Source of the DNA: Bacillota bacterium
GTDB lineage: Bacteria; Bacillota; Bacilli; Paenibacillales; Paenibacillaceae
Direction: 5' to 3'
Assembly: GCA_023460795.1 (NCBI GenBank)
Contig: JAEWPC010000059.1
Coordinates: forward strand, 62,001-126,000
DNA length: 64,000 nt
Translations under genes and position numbers: made by a program
Notes under the pieces: generated by a model
Database searches by the model: none
Told to the model about the DNA's origin: nothing
What the model saw: only the letters and a program-made list of their open reading frames with translations
Shown: piece after piece, positions 1 through 7,980 of the stretch
Numbering within the stretch: position 1 is the first letter of the stretch
Layout of the letters: each line of letters starts with the position of its first letter

Positions 1-2
1 CA

Positions 3-503
3 TTACTGGTTGAAGATTTGATGAGAAAAAGTATAGAAGTCCCAATGAATGATGTACATGTAAAAGTCCTAGACTGGGAAGATATGCTGCTTTTCCTTGC
101 ACATCATCTCTACAAAGAGGCGACATCTTATCGTGATCTTTTATTGTATAAGGACTTACTTCTATATAAATTTTGCGATATTAACTTTTTCTTATCAAAC
201 CCGGATATTATGCAGCAAGTCAAGTGGGGGTCTCTTATTGAGAAAGCAAGAGAACGTGGAAACGAGGTTGATTTGTACTTTACGCTTTATCACGTTACGG
301 TGCTCTATGGAAAAAATGCATTTTTGGAAGAAGTAATGCAGAACTTGAAACTAGATGATAAAAGTTTCTTAGATACTGTATATAAATATGACAGCACAGA
401 TGTGCTGTACCGTTATGAATGTGACATCCTCAGCCGCATATTCGATTTCAATCGACCGGCTCAAATAAGACCTATGGTAAATGAGGAATTTGAGTTCGTG
501 TAG
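3..503 (+). CDS. nucleotidyltransferase family protein (C-terminal part)
   Basis: The reading frame is open to the left edge, so this is the C-terminal part of a longer protein. The first visible residues (LLVEDLMRKS) run straight into a VKVLDWEDMLLFLAHHLYKE segment, which resembles the all-helical second half of the uncharacterised nucleotidyltransferase family (PF14907 type); the catalytic GS/DxD part would lie outside the window. An in-frame TTG/ATG at 18-23 could be mistaken for a start but has no ribosome site and would cut into the domain. Homologs of this family are found in peptide-antibiotic and other tailoring clusters, but their substrate is generally unknown. The stop is 30 bases before the ABC ATPase, so it is probably in the same operon. 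Confidence 0.6.
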   Translation, partial: LLVEDLMRKSIEVPMNDVHVKVLDWEDMLLFLAHHLYKEATSYRDLLLYKDLLLYKFCDINFFLSNPDIMQQVKWGSLIEKARERGNEVDLYFTLYHVTVLYGKNAFLEEVMQNLKLDDKSFLDTVYKYDSTDVLYRYECDILSRIFDFNRPAQIRPMVNEEFEFV

Positions 504-532
504 TTTTATTCATATGGAGGGAAGCCGCAAAC

Positions 533-1543
533 ATGAGTATGATACGTGTTCATAATTTAACTAAAACATTTAAGAGACCTATTCGACCTAAAGGTCTTCG
601 AGGCGCTATAAATGATTTGTTTAACCGTCAATACGAAACTAAGGTGGCTGTAAAAGATTTATCTTTTGAAGTCAATAAAGGTGAGATCGTTGGATACCTC
701 GGACCTAATGGTGCTGGAAAATCAACATCTATAAAAATGTTAGTAGGGATATTGGTTCCAACCGAAGGTAGCGTTCAGGTAAATGGTATTGTGCCATATA
801 ATGATCGAACATTAAATGCTAAACAAATAGGTGTTGTATTCGGTCAGAGATCCCAACTGTGGTGGGATATCCCCGTATCAGAGACTTTATACATGATGAA
901 ATATATGTATCGAATTCCGGATGATATATTTAAGCACAACATGGATATATTTACAGACATTTTAGATATCGGAAGTTTCCAGCATGTAGCAGTTCGACAA
1001 TTAAGCCTTGGCCAAAGAATGCGTGCAGATCTATGTGCCGCGTTACTGCACAATCCACAGGTGGTTTTCTTAGATGAGCCGACGATTGGTCTTGATATCG
1101 TTGCAAAAAAGAAGATTAGAGAATTTCTGCTGGAAATTAACCAGGTCTATAAAACAACAATCATGTTAACAACACATGATATGTCCGATATCGAAAAACT
1201 ATGTTCCAGAGTAATCGTGATTAATGACGGCCAAAAGGTTTATGACGGTTTATTGGATGGTTTAAAGAGGAATTACGGTTCTGGTGAACTAATGAAAGTT
1301 CAGACTGAAGTGCCTTGGGAAAGAGATTACCAAGACCTTTATGCAATTGGTGTAAATAAAGTGGAGTATGTGGATGAAACTAAGTTCAATATTCAGTATA
1401 ACAAAGAAACCATAAGTTCGACGAATCTGCTCACCTATATAATGAACAAGGCTAGAATAATTGATTTTGAAGTACGACCTAGTGAGATTGAGGAAGTTAT
1501 CCGCGAAATATATGACCGTGCCGCTAAACATGAACATGCTTAG
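533..1543 (+). CDS. ABC transporter ATP-binding protein (COG4586-type exporter)
   Basis: This is the cytoplasmic ATPase of an ABC-2 type exporter. Visible motifs are Walker A GPNGAGKST (residues 57-65), Q-loop FGQRSQ near 104, signature LSLGQ (157-161), Walker B VVFLDEP (177-183) and a switch histidine in TTHD. The N-terminal 30-40 residue extension before the core domain and the roughly 90-residue C-terminal tail fit the subgroup that pairs with two dissimilar DUF990-like permeases. GGAGG lies 12 bases before the ATG. The next two genes are the permeases, 11 and 2 bases apart, so the three form one transporter. The substrate cannot be told from sequence; context suggests the product of the surrounding cluster. 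Confidence 0.93.
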   Translation: MSMIRVHNLTKTFKRPIRPKGLRGAINDLFNRQYETKVAVKDLSFEVNKGEIVGYLGPNGAGKSTSIKMLVGILVPTEGSVQVNGIVPYNDRTLNAKQIGVVFGQRSQLWWDIPVSETLYMMKYMYRIPDDIFKHNMDIFTDILDIGSFQHVAVRQLSLGQRMRADLCAALLHNPQVVFLDEPTIGLDIVAKKKIREFLLEINQVYKTTIMLTTHDMSDIEKLCSRVIVINDGQKVYDGLLDGLKRNYGSGELMKVQTEVPWERDYQDLYAIGVNKVEYVDETKFNIQYNKETISSTNLLTYIMNKARIIDFEVRPSEIEEVIREIYDRAAKHEHA

Positions 1544-1554
1544 GAGGAATCCGA

Positions 1555-2349
1555 ATGTTGTATTGGAAAATCATGTTTAATTCCGTGCAGAGTAATACGG
1601 CATATCGGTTCCACAGTTTTGTGTCAACCTTTAATAGAATTCTCAATGTGATTGTAAACGTCTCTTTATGGACAGCACTTTACGCTGGAGTAAATCTAGT
1701 TTCTTCCGAAGTAAATATATCATTAGAGGACATGATTACTTACGCAATATTGAGTACATTTGTCACTATACTGATTCAAAACGGGAATATCGGCTCGATT
1801 TCATCGAAAGTGCAGTCCGGTGAAATTGCCATCTACATGATACGTCCGATTGGACTCTTCCGAGCTTTATTATTTGAGGAAGTCGGGCGTAAGATTTTCG
1901 TGGTTATTTTTGAAGCGCTCCCAGTCTTGATATTTGGCAGTTTCATCTTTGGTGTACACTTTCCAGACACCATTCATTTATTACTGTTCGTTTTAACACT
2001 TCTACATGCCTTCCTAATCTATTTTATGATTACGTTTATTTTGGGGTTATTAAGTTTTTGGTATATAAGAGTTTTTCATTTGGAGTTTATGTTAAATCAC
2101 GTAATGAATTTTTTCTCCGGAGTGTTCATACCTCTTTGGTTTTTTCCAGATATCCTTGTAACCGTTTCATCTGTCTTGCCATTCGAACTAATTTATTTTG
2201 GTCCAATGACAATCTTTTTAGAACAAGCTAGCATGAGCGAGATCGGCACTATGTTAATAAAGACTTATATCTGGATTGGTTTGATTGCCGCACTATGCAT
2301 GTTTATCCATCGTAAGGCAATTAGAATGCTTGTTGTTCAAGGAGGATAG
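1555..2349 (+). CDS. ABC-2 family permease, first subunit
   Basis: An integral membrane protein of 264 residues with about six hydrophobic helices and no binding-protein-dependent EAA loop, as expected for ABC-2 exporters (COG4587-like). The segment VQSGEIAIYMIRPIGL, between helices 2 and 3, matches the typical 'G.i..yLlrPi' cytoplasmic loop of this family. It starts at ATG after AGGAGG, 11 bases downstream of the ATPase. It ends with a charged tail (HRKAIRMLVVQGG). It pairs with the following permease to make a heterodimeric channel. Family assignment is firm; substrate is unknown. Confidence 0.88.
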   Translation: MLYWKIMFNSVQSNTAYRFHSFVSTFNRILNVIVNVSLWTALYAGVNLVSSEVNISLEDMITYAILSTFVTILIQNGNIGSISSKVQSGEIAIYMIRPIGLFRALLFEEVGRKIFVVIFEALPVLIFGSFIFGVHFPDTIHLLLFVLTLLHAFLIYFMITFILGLLSFWYIRVFHLEFMLNHVMNFFSGVFIPLWFFPDILVTVSSVLPFELIYFGPMTIFLEQASMSEIGTMLIKTYIWIGLIAALCMFIHRKAIRMLVVQGG

Positions 2350-2351
2350 AG

Positions 2352-3152
2352 ATGAACTCCGTTAAAATGTACGGTCGCTTTTTAAAGGTTTACTTCAAAC
2401 AACAGATGGAATTCCGCTTTTCCTTTTTCGGGGATATTGTTGTTAACATGTTGACGTATATTACGCTCTTTCTAAGTCTATGGGTACTATTTCTTAAATT
2501 CCCGGATATTAAGGGATGGGGATATTATGAAACGTTATTCCTGTACAATCTAAACTTACTTTCATATGCCATCAGTTCTATGTTCTTATGGGCACCAATG
2601 AAGCAGCTTGAAGAGATGATTCGCAAAGGTGAGTTTGACGGATTCTTGGTTCGTCCAATCCCCGCTCTAAAGTTGCTAGTATTAAGACAGTTTCAACATA
2701 CCTTCATAGGGCACATTATTGTCTCTGTTTATATCTTAATACTTTGCTACATCAAACTAAATTTGCATTGGTCGGTTAGCCAAATCATCTACTTAATAGC
2801 TGCGTTATTAGGTGCCACATTAATACACGCAGGGATCATAATAATCGCTGCTTCAACTGCATTCTGGATTGTGAAGTCAGGTGTTATCCTTAATGTCGCG
2901 ATTTATGGTGTTCGAAATTATATCAATTATCCCATTAGTATCTATGGAAATGGGCTGAAGTTTTTCCTTACTTTTATTGTGCCATATGCATTCGTGAACT
3001 TTTATCCATCGGAGGCCTTGCTTGGACTCACGACGGAAGGAACGAACATGGCTTTAATGTACGGTACGCCCTGTGTCGGTATTTTGTTATTCGCGATGTC
3101 ATTAAAAATCTTTCAAATGGGTATTAGAAAGTATGAGAGCAGTGGGTCTTAA
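2352..3152 (+). CDS. ABC-2 family permease, second subunit
   Basis: A 266-residue, six-helix membrane protein of the COG3694-like ABC-2 permease family. It repeats the hallmark loop as MIRKGEFDGFLVRPIPAL, and its C-terminal region YAFVNFYPSEALLG is typical of the family. The start lies 2 bases after the previous stop and uses GGAGG embedded in the end of that gene, so translation is coupled. Together with the upstream ATPase and permease it forms a complete exporter. About 43 bases separate it from the ThiL-like gene, with no terminator seen, so transcription probably continues into the enzyme genes. Confidence 0.88.
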   Translation: MNSVKMYGRFLKVYFKQQMEFRFSFFGDIVVNMLTYITLFLSLWVLFLKFPDIKGWGYYETLFLYNLNLLSYAISSMFLWAPMKQLEEMIRKGEFDGFLVRPIPALKLLVLRQFQHTFIGHIIVSVYILILCYIKLNLHWSVSQIIYLIAALLGATLIHAGIIIIAASTAFWIVKSGVILNVAIYGVRNYINYPISIYGNGLKFFLTFIVPYAFVNFYPSEALLGLTTEGTNMALMYGTPCVGILLFAMSLKIFQMGIRKYESSGS

Positions 3153-3195
3153 TAGTTAGCTAAATTAACAATTTTAAGGGATAAGGTGAATAAAT

Positions 3196-4206
3196 ATGGT
3201 AGCTACATTGAAGGATCTTGGTGAGAAAGAGATTATTCGCACACTTATAAAGCCTCTCTTAAATCCTGGGAATTCCCTATTTCTAGCTGGTGACGACTGT
3301 GGCGTAATTCAGGTTTCGGACGACAAGTGTGTATGTTTATCAACCGATCGTGTTCCGGCAGATTTAATTAGTTACAAGTTGGGATTGCTTTCATATGATC
3401 AGCTTGGGTATTACCTGGGAGTGCTTAATATTAGCGATGTAATTGCAAGCGGTTCAAAACCTGCAGGCTTACTATTAAATCTGGCGTTCGATAGTGATTT
3501 CCCAGTAGACAGTTTTCAGAGTATTGTGGAAGGCGCCAAACGCGCTTGCGATGATTACGATTGCCATATTATCGGGGGCGACTTGAGCCATTCGGAAGAA
3601 ATGAGTATTAGCGCTACTTCCATCGGGATTGGTGACATTAATAAAATCCTCTATCGGAAGGGTGCGAAAGCAGGAGACTTTATTTATTGCTCAAGCTTTA
3701 TAGGTCTAACTTCTACTGCATTTTCCTATTATCTTAGAGCAAAGCCGAAAGGCTTTACTTTAAGTGAGAAAGAAGAACAATTGCTTGCTACCCAGTTCCA
3801 AAAACCTGTAGCCAAGTACAAACTCAGCCAACTGCTCATTCAATCTGGACATCAGGTTACGGCAATGGACAATACTGACGGAGCGGGACAAAGCTATCAG
3901 GAGCTTGCTGAAATAAACTCCCTTCGGTTCGAGCTTGATCTTAAAAAACTGCCTATCCATGAAGTGACTTATAAAGTCGCAAAATTTTTGGACGAAAGCC
4001 CAGAGAGTATTGCTTTAGGTGGGGGGGCCGATTTCCAACTACTCGGAACTATTGATTCTTCTTTTGTTGGCAGCTTTAGTAACGAACTAATAAACGAAGG
4101 CCTAACCGTAATCGGTGTTTGCATGACTGGATCAGGCCTATTCTTAAATGATGGAGCTCAAACAACAGAATACACCAATCCTGGCTGGAACTATTTTTCT
4201 AGATAG
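3196..4206 (+). CDS. ThiL/PurM-like (AIR synthase family) kinase
   Basis: Related to thiamine-monophosphate kinase and other AIR-synthase-fold ATP-dependent enzymes. Visible hallmarks are GDDCGVI (about 32-38), STDRVPAD, NISDVIASGSKPAG (metal/ATP binding), GGDLSHS and the late AMDNTDGAGQS and LGGGADFQLLG motifs. ThiL normally has TTDxLVEGVHF after the GDD motif; here it is STDRVPADLISYKLG, so the substrate pocket differs. A housekeeping ThiL would not be expected inside this operon, so a specialised phosphotransferase role on a pathway intermediate is more likely (inference). The gene runs to 10 bases before the first dCTP-deaminase-like start. Confidence 0.78.
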   Translation: MVATLKDLGEKEIIRTLIKPLLNPGNSLFLAGDDCGVIQVSDDKCVCLSTDRVPADLISYKLGLLSYDQLGYYLGVLNISDVIASGSKPAGLLLNLAFDSDFPVDSFQSIVEGAKRACDDYDCHIIGGDLSHSEEMSISATSIGIGDINKILYRKGAKAGDFIYCSSFIGLTSTAFSYYLRAKPKGFTLSEKEEQLLATQFQKPVAKYKLSQLLIQSGHQVTAMDNTDGAGQSYQELAEINSLRFELDLKKLPIHEVTYKVAKFLDESPESIALGGGADFQLLGTIDSSFVGSFSNELINEGLTVIGVCMTGSGLFLNDGAQTTEYTNPGWNYFSR

Positions 4207-4216
4207 GAGTGGAGAA

Positions 4217-4735
4217 ATGATACTTACTGGAAAAGAAATTAAGAAACAAGTTATGCAGGGAAAGATTAACATTGATCCCTTTGTAGAAAAGCATTTAAAT
4301 CCCAATAGTTACAACTACAGGCTAGGTGATTACATTACTATCGTTGATAACGAGACTTCATTGGGTTCTGTAGTTGGTTCCAAAAGTGTGCTTATATTGA
4401 TTCCAGAAGAAGGTTTTTTACTTGATCCAGGTAAGGTCTATCTGGGGAGCACATACGAAACGATCGGGAGCCACCATTATGTAACTTCGTTAATAGGACG
4501 TTCATCAGTTGGGAGGTTGGGGTTATTTCTGCAAATCTCAGCTGATCTGGGCAACTTAGGACCAGCACACTGCTGGACACTAGAACTAACATGTGTTCAA
4601 CCGATTAAGGTTTATCCTAGAATGATCATCGGGCAAGTGAGCTTCTGGAAACCATTAGGAGAAATCAAACACTACCGAGGTAATTATACGTCGTTTGATC
4701 GACCACAAAATTGTCTTTACCAAAATCTAAAATAG
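4217..4735 (+). CDS. dCTP deaminase-like protein, paralog 1
   Basis: A 172-residue protein of the dCTP deaminase/dUTPase fold. NPNSYNYRLG (28-37) matches the N-terminal trimer/ligand motif and RSSVGRLGL (95-103) the phosphate-binding segment (S96 and R100 equal S111 and R115 of E. coli Dcd). E123 in TLELT equals catalytic E138, but the Asp of the DPG motif ten residues earlier is N113. The start is chosen at ATG 4217 because AGGAGTGGAG lies just before it; the frame is open upstream, but a longer product would overlap the ThiL-like gene. Probable reactions are deamination of a cytosine (deoxy)nucleotide or simply nucleotide binding. It is followed after 13 bases by a paralog with the opposite substitution. 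Confidence 0.82.
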   Translation: MILTGKEIKKQVMQGKINIDPFVEKHLNPNSYNYRLGDYITIVDNETSLGSVVGSKSVLILIPEEGFLLDPGKVYLGSTYETIGSHHYVTSLIGRSSVGRLGLFLQISADLGNLGPAHCWTLELTCVQPIKVYPRMIIGQVSFWKPLGEIKHYRGNYTSFDRPQNCLYQNLK

Positions 4736-4748
4736 GAGGAGTCACTGC

Positions 4749-5300
4749 ATGATTCTTACTGGAAGTGAAATTAAAAAACAAGTGGAATCCGAACGCATTA
4801 TGATTTCGCCGTATACGGATGAACAGATAAATCCTAATAGCTACAATTTTAGACTTGGAAAAACGTTGAAGTACTATGTAAATCATGTTCTCGATCCAAA
4901 GGTGCCGCAAGAAACGGTAGATGTTGAAATTCCACCGGAGGGATATGTGCTTCAACCGAATAAAATATACCTGGGTCACACGCTTGAAGTAATGGGCAGC
5001 AAAAATTATGTGCCAATTATTCGTGCAAGGTCCTCAATTGCTAGACTTGGTCTATTTGTCCATGTGACAGCGGATTTAATTGACATCGGATCACATAACC
5101 AATGGACGCTACAGTTACATGCAGTACAACCTGTTAGGGTTTACCATGAAATGTTGATAGGTCAGGTTACCTTTTGGGAAGTACTGGGGGAAATTGAACT
5201 ATATAAAGGAAAGTACCAAAGCCTGATGGGGCCGCAACCTTCCCAAATTTATAAGGACTTTCAGTTACTCAAAGATAATCAGCATTTCTCTAGGGAGTGA
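4749..5300 (+). CDS. dCTP deaminase-like protein, paralog 2 (catalytic Glu replaced)
   Basis: A 183-residue paralog of the preceding gene: both begin MILTG.EIKKQV and share NPNSYN.RLG, RSS..RLGLF and the EMLIGQVTFW strand. Here R94-S95-S96 and R99 are kept, and D112 (the Asp of the DPG motif) is kept, but the general-base glutamate of dCTP deaminases is glutamine (Q122 in TLQLH, codon cag). In E. coli Dcd this glutamate is required for deamination, so this copy alone is probably not a deaminase. It could be a dUTPase-like or binding subunit, perhaps in a mixed trimer with paralog 1 (inference). AGGAGG precedes the ATG, and the next gene starts 4 bases after its stop. Confidence 0.82.
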   Translation: MILTGSEIKKQVESERIMISPYTDEQINPNSYNFRLGKTLKYYVNHVLDPKVPQETVDVEIPPEGYVLQPNKIYLGHTLEVMGSKNYVPIIRARSSIARLGLFVHVTADLIDIGSHNQWTLQLHAVQPVRVYHEMLIGQVTFWEVLGEIELYKGKYQSLMGPQPSQIYKDFQLLKDNQHFSRE

Positions 5301-5304
5301 GACC

Positions 5305-5919
5305 ATGTTGGCAGAGGAATTCGAGTATAAGTATATTTTGAGTGAGGATGATGTTGAACGAATTCAACAGAAACTGAAGGGATATGATAATTCAAGCAGG
5401 ATTCAGATTAACTATATTTACGACAACGATAAGTGTGAATTGAATTCACATCGTACTACAGTTAGGATTAGACAACTAAACAATAAACTAACCCTAGACG
5501 TAAAAATACCTATTCCTAAATATGAAAACGGACCATTGGCAGGTAATATCGAGCACTCTTTTTTAGTAAATGAATTACCTCAGAGTATAGATACAAACGC
5601 TCTTAAAATCGAAAATATGCCGGTTCGTGGAATCGTAACACTTGTAGGTTCGATTGTAACCCATAGAACTAATTACAGGATAATACCAGGAATAGATGTG
5701 TCTATAGATAAAAATTGGTACCTCGGTTGCTTAGATTATGAACTTGAAGTTGAATTTATTGCTTCATTGAAAGAAAAAGCTGCAAATCTAATTAGAGAGA
5801 TTTTAGGAGATGACTTTGAGTATATTGAAATGGAAGGTAAGCGGAGCCGATTTATTAACCTGCTCCAAAGGACAAATGAATGTGTTATTTCCTATGAGCA
5901 ATTGGAGGTAAAGAAATGA
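5305..5919 (+). CDS. CYTH domain protein (triphosphate tunnel metalloenzyme-like)
   Basis: A 204-residue protein whose N-terminus EFEYKYIL carries the ExExK signature (E5, E7, K9) of the CYTH superfamily. Alternating basic and acidic strands follow, as in the eight-strand tunnel (TTVRIRQLNNKLTLDVKIP; RTNYRI; LDYELEVEF). The family includes class IV adenylate cyclases, thiamine triphosphatases and inorganic triphosphatases; the closest layout is the YjbK-like group in Firmicutes. In this operon, hydrolysis of a (nucleoside) triphosphate or pyrophosphate is a reasonable guess. TAGGGAGTGA lies before the ATG. The stop overlaps the sulfotransferase start (ATGA). Confidence 0.8.
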   Translation: MLAEEFEYKYILSEDDVERIQQKLKGYDNSSRIQINYIYDNDKCELNSHRTTVRIRQLNNKLTLDVKIPIPKYENGPLAGNIEHSFLVNELPQSIDTNALKIENMPVRGIVTLVGSIVTHRTNYRIIPGIDVSIDKNWYLGCLDYELEVEFIASLKEKAANLIREILGDDFEYIEMEGKRSRFINLLQRTNECVISYEQLEVKK

Positions 5920-6722
5920 GTTTTATTTTATTAGGCCATCATAGATCAGGTTCTTCTTTCCTTCTGGATGCAATTAGACATCATCCTGAAGTGGATACAA
6001 TAAATGAACCATTCTCTATGCACTTGGAATTCTTTAGGTCTGATGAAACTGCATGGGGAGAAGACGATTACAATCAATCGGAATTACACCCCTCTTTATC
6101 CGATTATCCTCAAACCGTTAATTTTATTAAGGATTTAGATAAATGGCTCAACAATCAATTTCCCAACATGCGCGGATTCAAAGAAACTGCATTGTTCGAA
6201 AAGTACTGGTGGCTGAAGAAAGCTATTAGTTTCGATAAATTATTGTTTGTCATTAGAGATCCAAGGGCTGTCATCGCTTCCGTTATAAGTAGGGACATGC
6301 ATCTTAGTTGGTGGGATTACAAAGGAAGATTAGAGAACTATTACCCAGAGATACTAAGTAATATATGTATACAGGAGTCCCCTGTAAAAGTATGTGCAGC
6401 GATCTGGAAATGTCGAATGGAACACATAATTAATATAATGGAGAAAGAGGATAATCATATACTTATACGGTTAGAAGATGTTCTCAATAACCCTAATGAG
6501 GAAATTGACCGTATCATGAGATATTTGGGTTATACCATTCACGAAAAACAAAAAAGCTTTCTGAGAGAGACATCAGGAGAAACTAGAAATTCAACCTATT
6601 CAAATTATCGGAAGAAAGAAATCGTACTAGATAGCTGGAAAAAGAAGATTACCAAGGAAGACATCGGATGGCTAGAAGATTATCTTTCAGAGGAATTAAA
6701 ATATTTCCGGTATATCATATGA
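5916..6722 (+). CDS. sulfotransferase family protein
   Basis: A 268-residue PAPS-dependent sulfotransferase. The 5'-phosphosulfate loop is LLGHHRSGSSFLLDAI near the N-terminus and the 3'-phosphate-binding segment is FVIRDPRAVIASVISR around residue 112. EPFSMHLEF after the first helix is typical of the Stf0/Sulfotransfer_3-like carbohydrate and small-molecule group. The APS kinase two genes downstream would make its donor PAPS, so sulfation is a built-in step of this cluster. It overlaps the CYTH gene by four bases. The acceptor is unknown. Confidence 0.9.
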   Translation: MSFILLGHHRSGSSFLLDAIRHHPEVDTINEPFSMHLEFFRSDETAWGEDDYNQSELHPSLSDYPQTVNFIKDLDKWLNNQFPNMRGFKETALFEKYWWLKKAISFDKLLFVIRDPRAVIASVISRDMHLSWWDYKGRLENYYPEILSNICIQESPVKVCAAIWKCRMEHIINIMEKEDNHILIRLEDVLNNPNEEIDRIMRYLGYTIHEKQKSFLRETSGETRNSTYSNYRKKEIVLDSWKKKITKEDIGWLEDYLSEELKYFRYII

Positions 6723-6743
6723 TATGAATTGGAGGCGATTACC

Positions 6744-7415
6744 CTGTACGAAGGGAAATTAGTATACGTACTAGGGATAGACGGATCCGGAAAAACAACC
6801 CTTGTTAGAGAATTATGCAAACATTATAGGGAAACAATGTCGGTCTCTTTGGTGCTTTCTGAGGAGATTGGAGTCTTTAATACTGAAATGGAAAATCTAG
6901 CGAAGCGAGTGAAAATTCCCAAAAAGGAATGTTTTTCTCCTTTCTTTGAAGGTGTGGCATGGGGATTGGATTTACTTCATAAGGCAGAAACTCAAATTAA
7001 ACCTGCATTAGAGCGTGGAGAACTTGTATTATTAGATCGTTATGCTCTATGCAATTTAGTGTTTACTCAGTTAAGTGGAGTAAATACATTTATCAATCAG
7101 GCTATTCATCGCTTACTTCCAAAACCTGATTTAATGATTTACTTATCAATTGATTGGCAGACTTCATGGCAAAGAATTATTAACAGAAATAAAGAAATCA
7201 CTATGAAGGAGCAGCCAGAATCACTGAAAGCGGCTCTTGAACTTTATAAGAACTATTTGGCTCAAAGCAATGTAAACGTTGTTGAGTTTGACGCTAATTT
7301 ATCGATTCCCTCATTGAGGAATGAAGCGGTGCGACTTATAGATTCATTACTAAAGAAAAACGATAAAGAAGCTTCTGGAATCACAAAAAAAGCGGGAGTG
7401 TTAATTAATGAATAA
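6744..7415 (+). CDS. thymidylate kinase-like P-loop protein (probable CTG start)
   Basis: A P-loop nucleotide kinase of the thymidylate kinase type: Walker A GIDGSGKTTL near the N-terminus, LLDRYALCNLVF (the DR(Y/F) motif) in the middle, and a C-terminal LID region containing RIINRNKE. The start is unusual. A clear GGAGG at 6731-6735 is ideally placed for CTG at 6744, whereas the only conventional in-frame choice, TTG 6729, overlaps that GGAGG and has no ribosome site of its own. No in-frame ATG or GTG precedes the P-loop. It could phosphorylate a deoxynucleotide made or altered by the dCTP-deaminase-like pair. It overlaps the APS kinase start by eight bases. Confidence 0.78.
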   Translation: MYEGKLVYVLGIDGSGKTTLVRELCKHYRETMSVSLVLSEEIGVFNTEMENLAKRVKIPKKECFSPFFEGVAWGLDLLHKAETQIKPALERGELVLLDRYALCNLVFTQLSGVNTFINQAIHRLLPKPDLMIYLSIDWQTSWQRIINRNKEITMKEQPESLKAALELYKNYLAQSNVNVVEFDANLSIPSLRNEAVRLIDSLLKKNDKEASGITKKAGVLINE

Positions 7416-7980
7416 ACTAAGCGTCCCATTTGTTCTTTGGTTTACTGGGTTTTCGGGAGCGGGGAAGTCCACGATTGCACAAGCTCTAGCGGACCAATTG
7501 AGTAAAATGGATATAAATACGTTTAATCTAGACGGGGATGTACTAAGGACGGGACTAAATAAGGATTTAGGGTTCAGAGATGCAGATAGAAGTGAAAACA
7601 TTAGACGGGTTGGAGAGGTAGCAAAATTATTTCTACAAGCAGGAATTCTACCTCTAGTTACTTTAATCTCACCTTTTCGGGAGGACCGGGATAGCGTACG
7701 CTCAATGTTTGAATCGGGTAAGTTTATTGAGGTATATGTGAAATGCGCGTTAGAGGAGTGCGAACGGCGAGACGTAAAAGGTTTATATAAGCAGGCTAGA
7801 GAAGGTAGTATAAATTATTTTACAGGTATCTCATCTCCTTATGAAGAACCAGACTTTGCTGAGTTGGTGGTAGAGACTGATAAGTTAAATATTCAAGAGT
7901 CAGTAGAGATTGTGATTAATTACCTTGTGACCAGGGGTCTAGTTGAAATACCACAATATATGTTGGGGAGAAGTGGTTAA
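7408..7980 (+). CDS. cysC: adenylylsulfate (APS) kinase
   Basis: Converts adenosine 5'-phosphosulfate plus ATP to PAPS, the sulfate donor for sulfotransferases. All family motifs are present: P-loop GFSGAGKST (14-22), LDGDVLR, the RSENIRRVGEVAKLF helix, SPFREDRD, GLYKQAREG and FTGISSPYEEP. The length of 190 residues is normal for a stand-alone CysC. No ATP sulfurylase gene is visible here, so APS must come from elsewhere in the genome. Its place in an operon with a sulfotransferase, rather than a cysteine-assimilation operon, points to product sulfation. It overlaps its neighbours at both ends. Confidence 0.93.
   Translation: MNKLSVPFVLWFTGFSGAGKSTIAQALADQLSKMDINTFNLDGDVLRTGLNKDLGFRDADRSENIRRVGEVAKLFLQAGILPLVTLISPFREDRDSVRSMFESGKFIEVYVKCALEECERRDVKGLYKQAREGSINYFTGISSPYEEPDFAELVVETDKLNIQESVEIVINYLVTRGLVEIPQYMLGRSG

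Noticed and set aside
3196..4206. Housekeeping thiamine-monophosphate kinase
   Set aside because: The substrate-side motif differs from ThiL and there are no thiamine genes nearby; kept only as ThiL/PurM-like.
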